From: Lucifuga dentata
Taxonomy: Eukaryota; Chordata; Actinopteri; Ophidiiformes; Bythitidae
Assembly (NCBI GenBank): GCA_014773175.1
Contig: VXCM01000159.1
Location: forward strand, 124,001-188,000
DNA length: 64,000 nucleotides
Direction: 5' to 3'
Made by a program: the position numbers and the translations under genes. The notes under the pieces were generated by a model that was not told the DNA's origin, did no database searches, and worked only from the letters and a program-made list of their open reading frames with translations. Below are positions 61,549 to 64,000 of this stretch, piece after piece. Within the stretch, counting starts at the first letter, position 1, and each line of letters opens with the position of its first letter.

Positions 61549-64000
61549 TCAGTGTTTTGGTTAAGAAATTAGACATGCTGAAAGCAAGTACTGTCAAGGT
61601 AACTTTTGAATGGTTGTCACAAGAATGTTGGTCAATTCTTATGTGCATAAGAGCGCTATAAATTAAAGAAATTAGGCTTACAGCACACAAGACCAGTGTG
61701 TCACAATAACAGAATGTCATAGGAAGAGGAATCGTAATCAAGAATTTTAGACACACATTAGCAACTATATTACCACTAATTATTAATGAAAGTATGAATA
61801 CCAAAGCCTGCAATGTTGTAATCCAGCATGTGTGCCACAGATGATGTTGACGAGGAAGCAGTCTGTGGATGTTTGTCTGTGGTTATTCAACAACAAATGA
61901 GATGGAAAGATAAGGCAGGCGACTTTGTGAGTAATGCTTTAATACAAGATGTGAGAAAGCTAAGCTCTCATTTTGTATTCAATTTGTTCGCACAACTCTT
62001 TACAGGCATAGTCTGTAACTGCCCTCTGTTGGTGCCCTCTGTTGAGACACTGTTTTTCCACCACTTGCTTTGTTTACATGGTGATTTATTGCTTTGAAGA
62101 TTGCTTTGAACATCTCTGTTCAATCCATAATACTTTAAAATATACTGTAGCTGTCTCCCATCCACCTCTTTGGTCTAAGGGGAAGTAGATGGTGGGAAAA
62201 AAAGCGACAAGGGGAAAAAGTGGAATCATGGCATACACAAATAGATAAATGTCACCATTCTAATAGTCAACACCACAGTTCAGGTTTGTTGTTGTGGAGT
62301 TGTAATATTGCATAGCCATGTACAGTGTCAGCACAAGGCTTGATCTATGTATAATGATGGTCATATACCACAAAGAATAATTACGGACATCCACAGAGGA
62401 CACTGTTAAAGTTTGAGAAATCAAATTTGTGACATTAAAAACAACTACCACCTGTTCTATGAGTAATGACTGACAGGCTGTTTAGGATTATAACGAGGTA
62501 AATGTGGTTGAAATCTTCCCAACTTTCAGCAATGAGGCTGAGTTTTCTATTGGGTTTCTGATGAGATGTTTTGAAGTCTGGTTTTGGATTCACTGCTTGT
62601 GCACATCATAAAATCCAAATTTAGGCAAAAGAAACAAAGCTTGAGCTGAGGTGGATTGGATGGAAGCAACTGGAAACCATCATGGTGCTGTATGATTGAT
62701 TTAGACAGCTGCGAATCAAGCAATGGCACTACCTCAAAAACAAACCTCACTTCAAGCTTTAATATCTCTTAATGGATCAATGATTATCAAGCTTGCCACC
62801 AAAACATGATTTTAGAGAGAACTTAATTGGTCAGAGTTTGTTAATGAATGGTTGCCATGGTAGCATGGTTGCTATTTTTGTCGTACACCTATAACAAGCA
62901 GGATTCTAGCTGCTTGGTAATGAATCTGCCTTTGGTAAGCAGATGTGAGCATGACATTAGTGACTGCTGTGAAGAGTGTGACTTTGGCTACAGCTGTGAT
63001 GAATTTAGTTTTAGGTGTTAAAAAGTGTGATCGTGTCAAGGATCTGATTGGCTATGGTTGGGAGAGGACACAATATGATTTGGTAAACTGTAAAACCAAA
63101 CAAAAGAAAGAAAGAAGCCAGTGTGGCTAGGGGTACTGTAGTTACATGTTACACATTTTAAATCACTAAGCATCAGGATGCCACACTCTGTTTTCAGATA
63201 TTAAAGTCCCAATCAGCAATTTGTGTATGTATTTCTACCCTAAGCATTAGAATGCACATGATCTGTTTTTCTGTTGCAGCTTCTTAATTTGTCTTATTGT
63301 AAATTCAAACTATTTCTGTTCTTTTAAGAGTAGCAATGCAGAGTTATGTGCTGCATGAAGAGGATTTGGGCAAGTCTTCCTGCTCACTTGTGTAGGGTAG
63401 TTGCTGTGTCAAGGTCAAAGAATTCCAGATGAATGGAGATTGAGGTTCTGCCAAACAGAGACTATCCTCTTTCTCTACTCACACTGAGATAGAACTGACA
63501 AACTGAAGGCCTGTCTGTATGTGTGTGAGAGAAAGCGAGTGGAGTATCAATCTGCTTTACATTTGAAAGTAATTAGAATTCTTCATTTCTTTTTGAAGCC
63601 CTGCAGAAAGACGCAGGGTGGTGGTGGGGGTGACAGGTTAATTGAGGAATAATACCCTTCAGAATGATGGATTTTGGTGACTTGAGATGTCAGAACCCAT
63701 TATAGGAAATTTAAATTTGCAATTAAAGTGGGAAGCTGGGTGCAGAATTCTTTCATTTTAATTCTCCCTTGCCTCTTCCCCTGTTATTATAAATGTTCTG
63801 CGTTAAATGTCCAGTCCCTCTTTTCTCTACTTTGGCTCCCATCCAACATAGTTTGCCAAAATGAGACTTAATTAATGATTTCATACATACTGTAAAGCTA
63901 ACAGCTTTTACAGAAAATTGATGCTGGACCAGAGGGAAATTTCTTAATGTAATTGAAATGAATAATATACACACCTTTCCCTGTTTTATGATCTAAATCT

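Larger units (their letters stand above)
59709..64000. other. Non-coding stretch to window end
   Basis: No supported exon or mobile element. It holds TATA/GATATA repeats at 59811-59840, T-run at 60836-60859 and A-run at 61533-61548. Blocks at about 60530-60760 and 62690-62940 are repeat-free and might be regulatory. The 89-codon frame at 61828-62097 shows no recognised domain. Confidence 0.5.

Noticed and set aside
61828..62097. 89-codon plus-strand frame as a gene
   Set aside because: No recognised domain, no promoter-like sequence and no convincing splice sites; the first codons are an acidic run that could be chance.

Overview
This window reads as vertebrate, most probably teleost fish, nuclear DNA. 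It is AT-rich, has no long open reading frame of a host gene, carries dense microsatellites (CA, GA, GAGT, AAAT, ATT), and holds repeat types common in teleosts: hAT DNA transposons, a CAAGTTTATTTGTATAGC-type dispersed repeat, a tRNA-derived SINE with a GGATGGATGGA tail, and a LINE 3' tail ending in GACAATAAAG. The assignment rests on repeat style, not on a sequence search.

Layout. 1-7830 is unique AT-rich sequence with simple repeats, small inverted repeats and one dispersed repeat (about 5038-5205). 7831-9228 is a microsatellite-linked repeat interrupted by a complete hAT insertion (8095-9220, target duplication CATGTCCA) that holds a decayed transposase fragment and a frameshifted LINE reverse-transcriptase relic. 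A second, uninterrupted and inverted copy of the host repeat at 24908-25130 acts as an empty site. 9229-24900 is mostly unique sequence with several stretches that look like developmental non-coding elements (homeodomain and POU octamer motifs). 25325-25952 and 46839-47417 are two opposite-facing copies of one long-TIR, TTAA-flanked non-autonomous element. 26360-30381 is a composite transposon island of about 4 kb, richer in GC and CpG. Two more TIR elements lie at 36908-37803 and 44106-45031; the second is a hAT element with an exact 8-bp target duplication and a nested LINE tail. 59317-59700 is a SINE whose 5' part is inverted relative to its 3' tail, bounded by an 8-bp target duplication, as expected from twin priming.

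The only good evidence for a host gene is on the minus strand at 58231-58680: a CpG-rich promoter with an exact CRE, an ETS site and YY1-type sites, then a first coding exon (ATG at 58355) ending in a consensus splice donor at 58230. I do not recognise the protein. If the exon is real, the sequence to its left is probably long intron and regulatory DNA of that gene, which fits the lack of other exons I can identify with confidence.

The assembly has 13 single N bases. Seven join two identical or near-identical 46-67 bp copies of the same sequence, which is best explained by contig ends that overlap but were not merged. These apparent tandem duplications should not be read as biology. No CRISPR array, rRNA, tRNA gene or bacterial-type operon is present.
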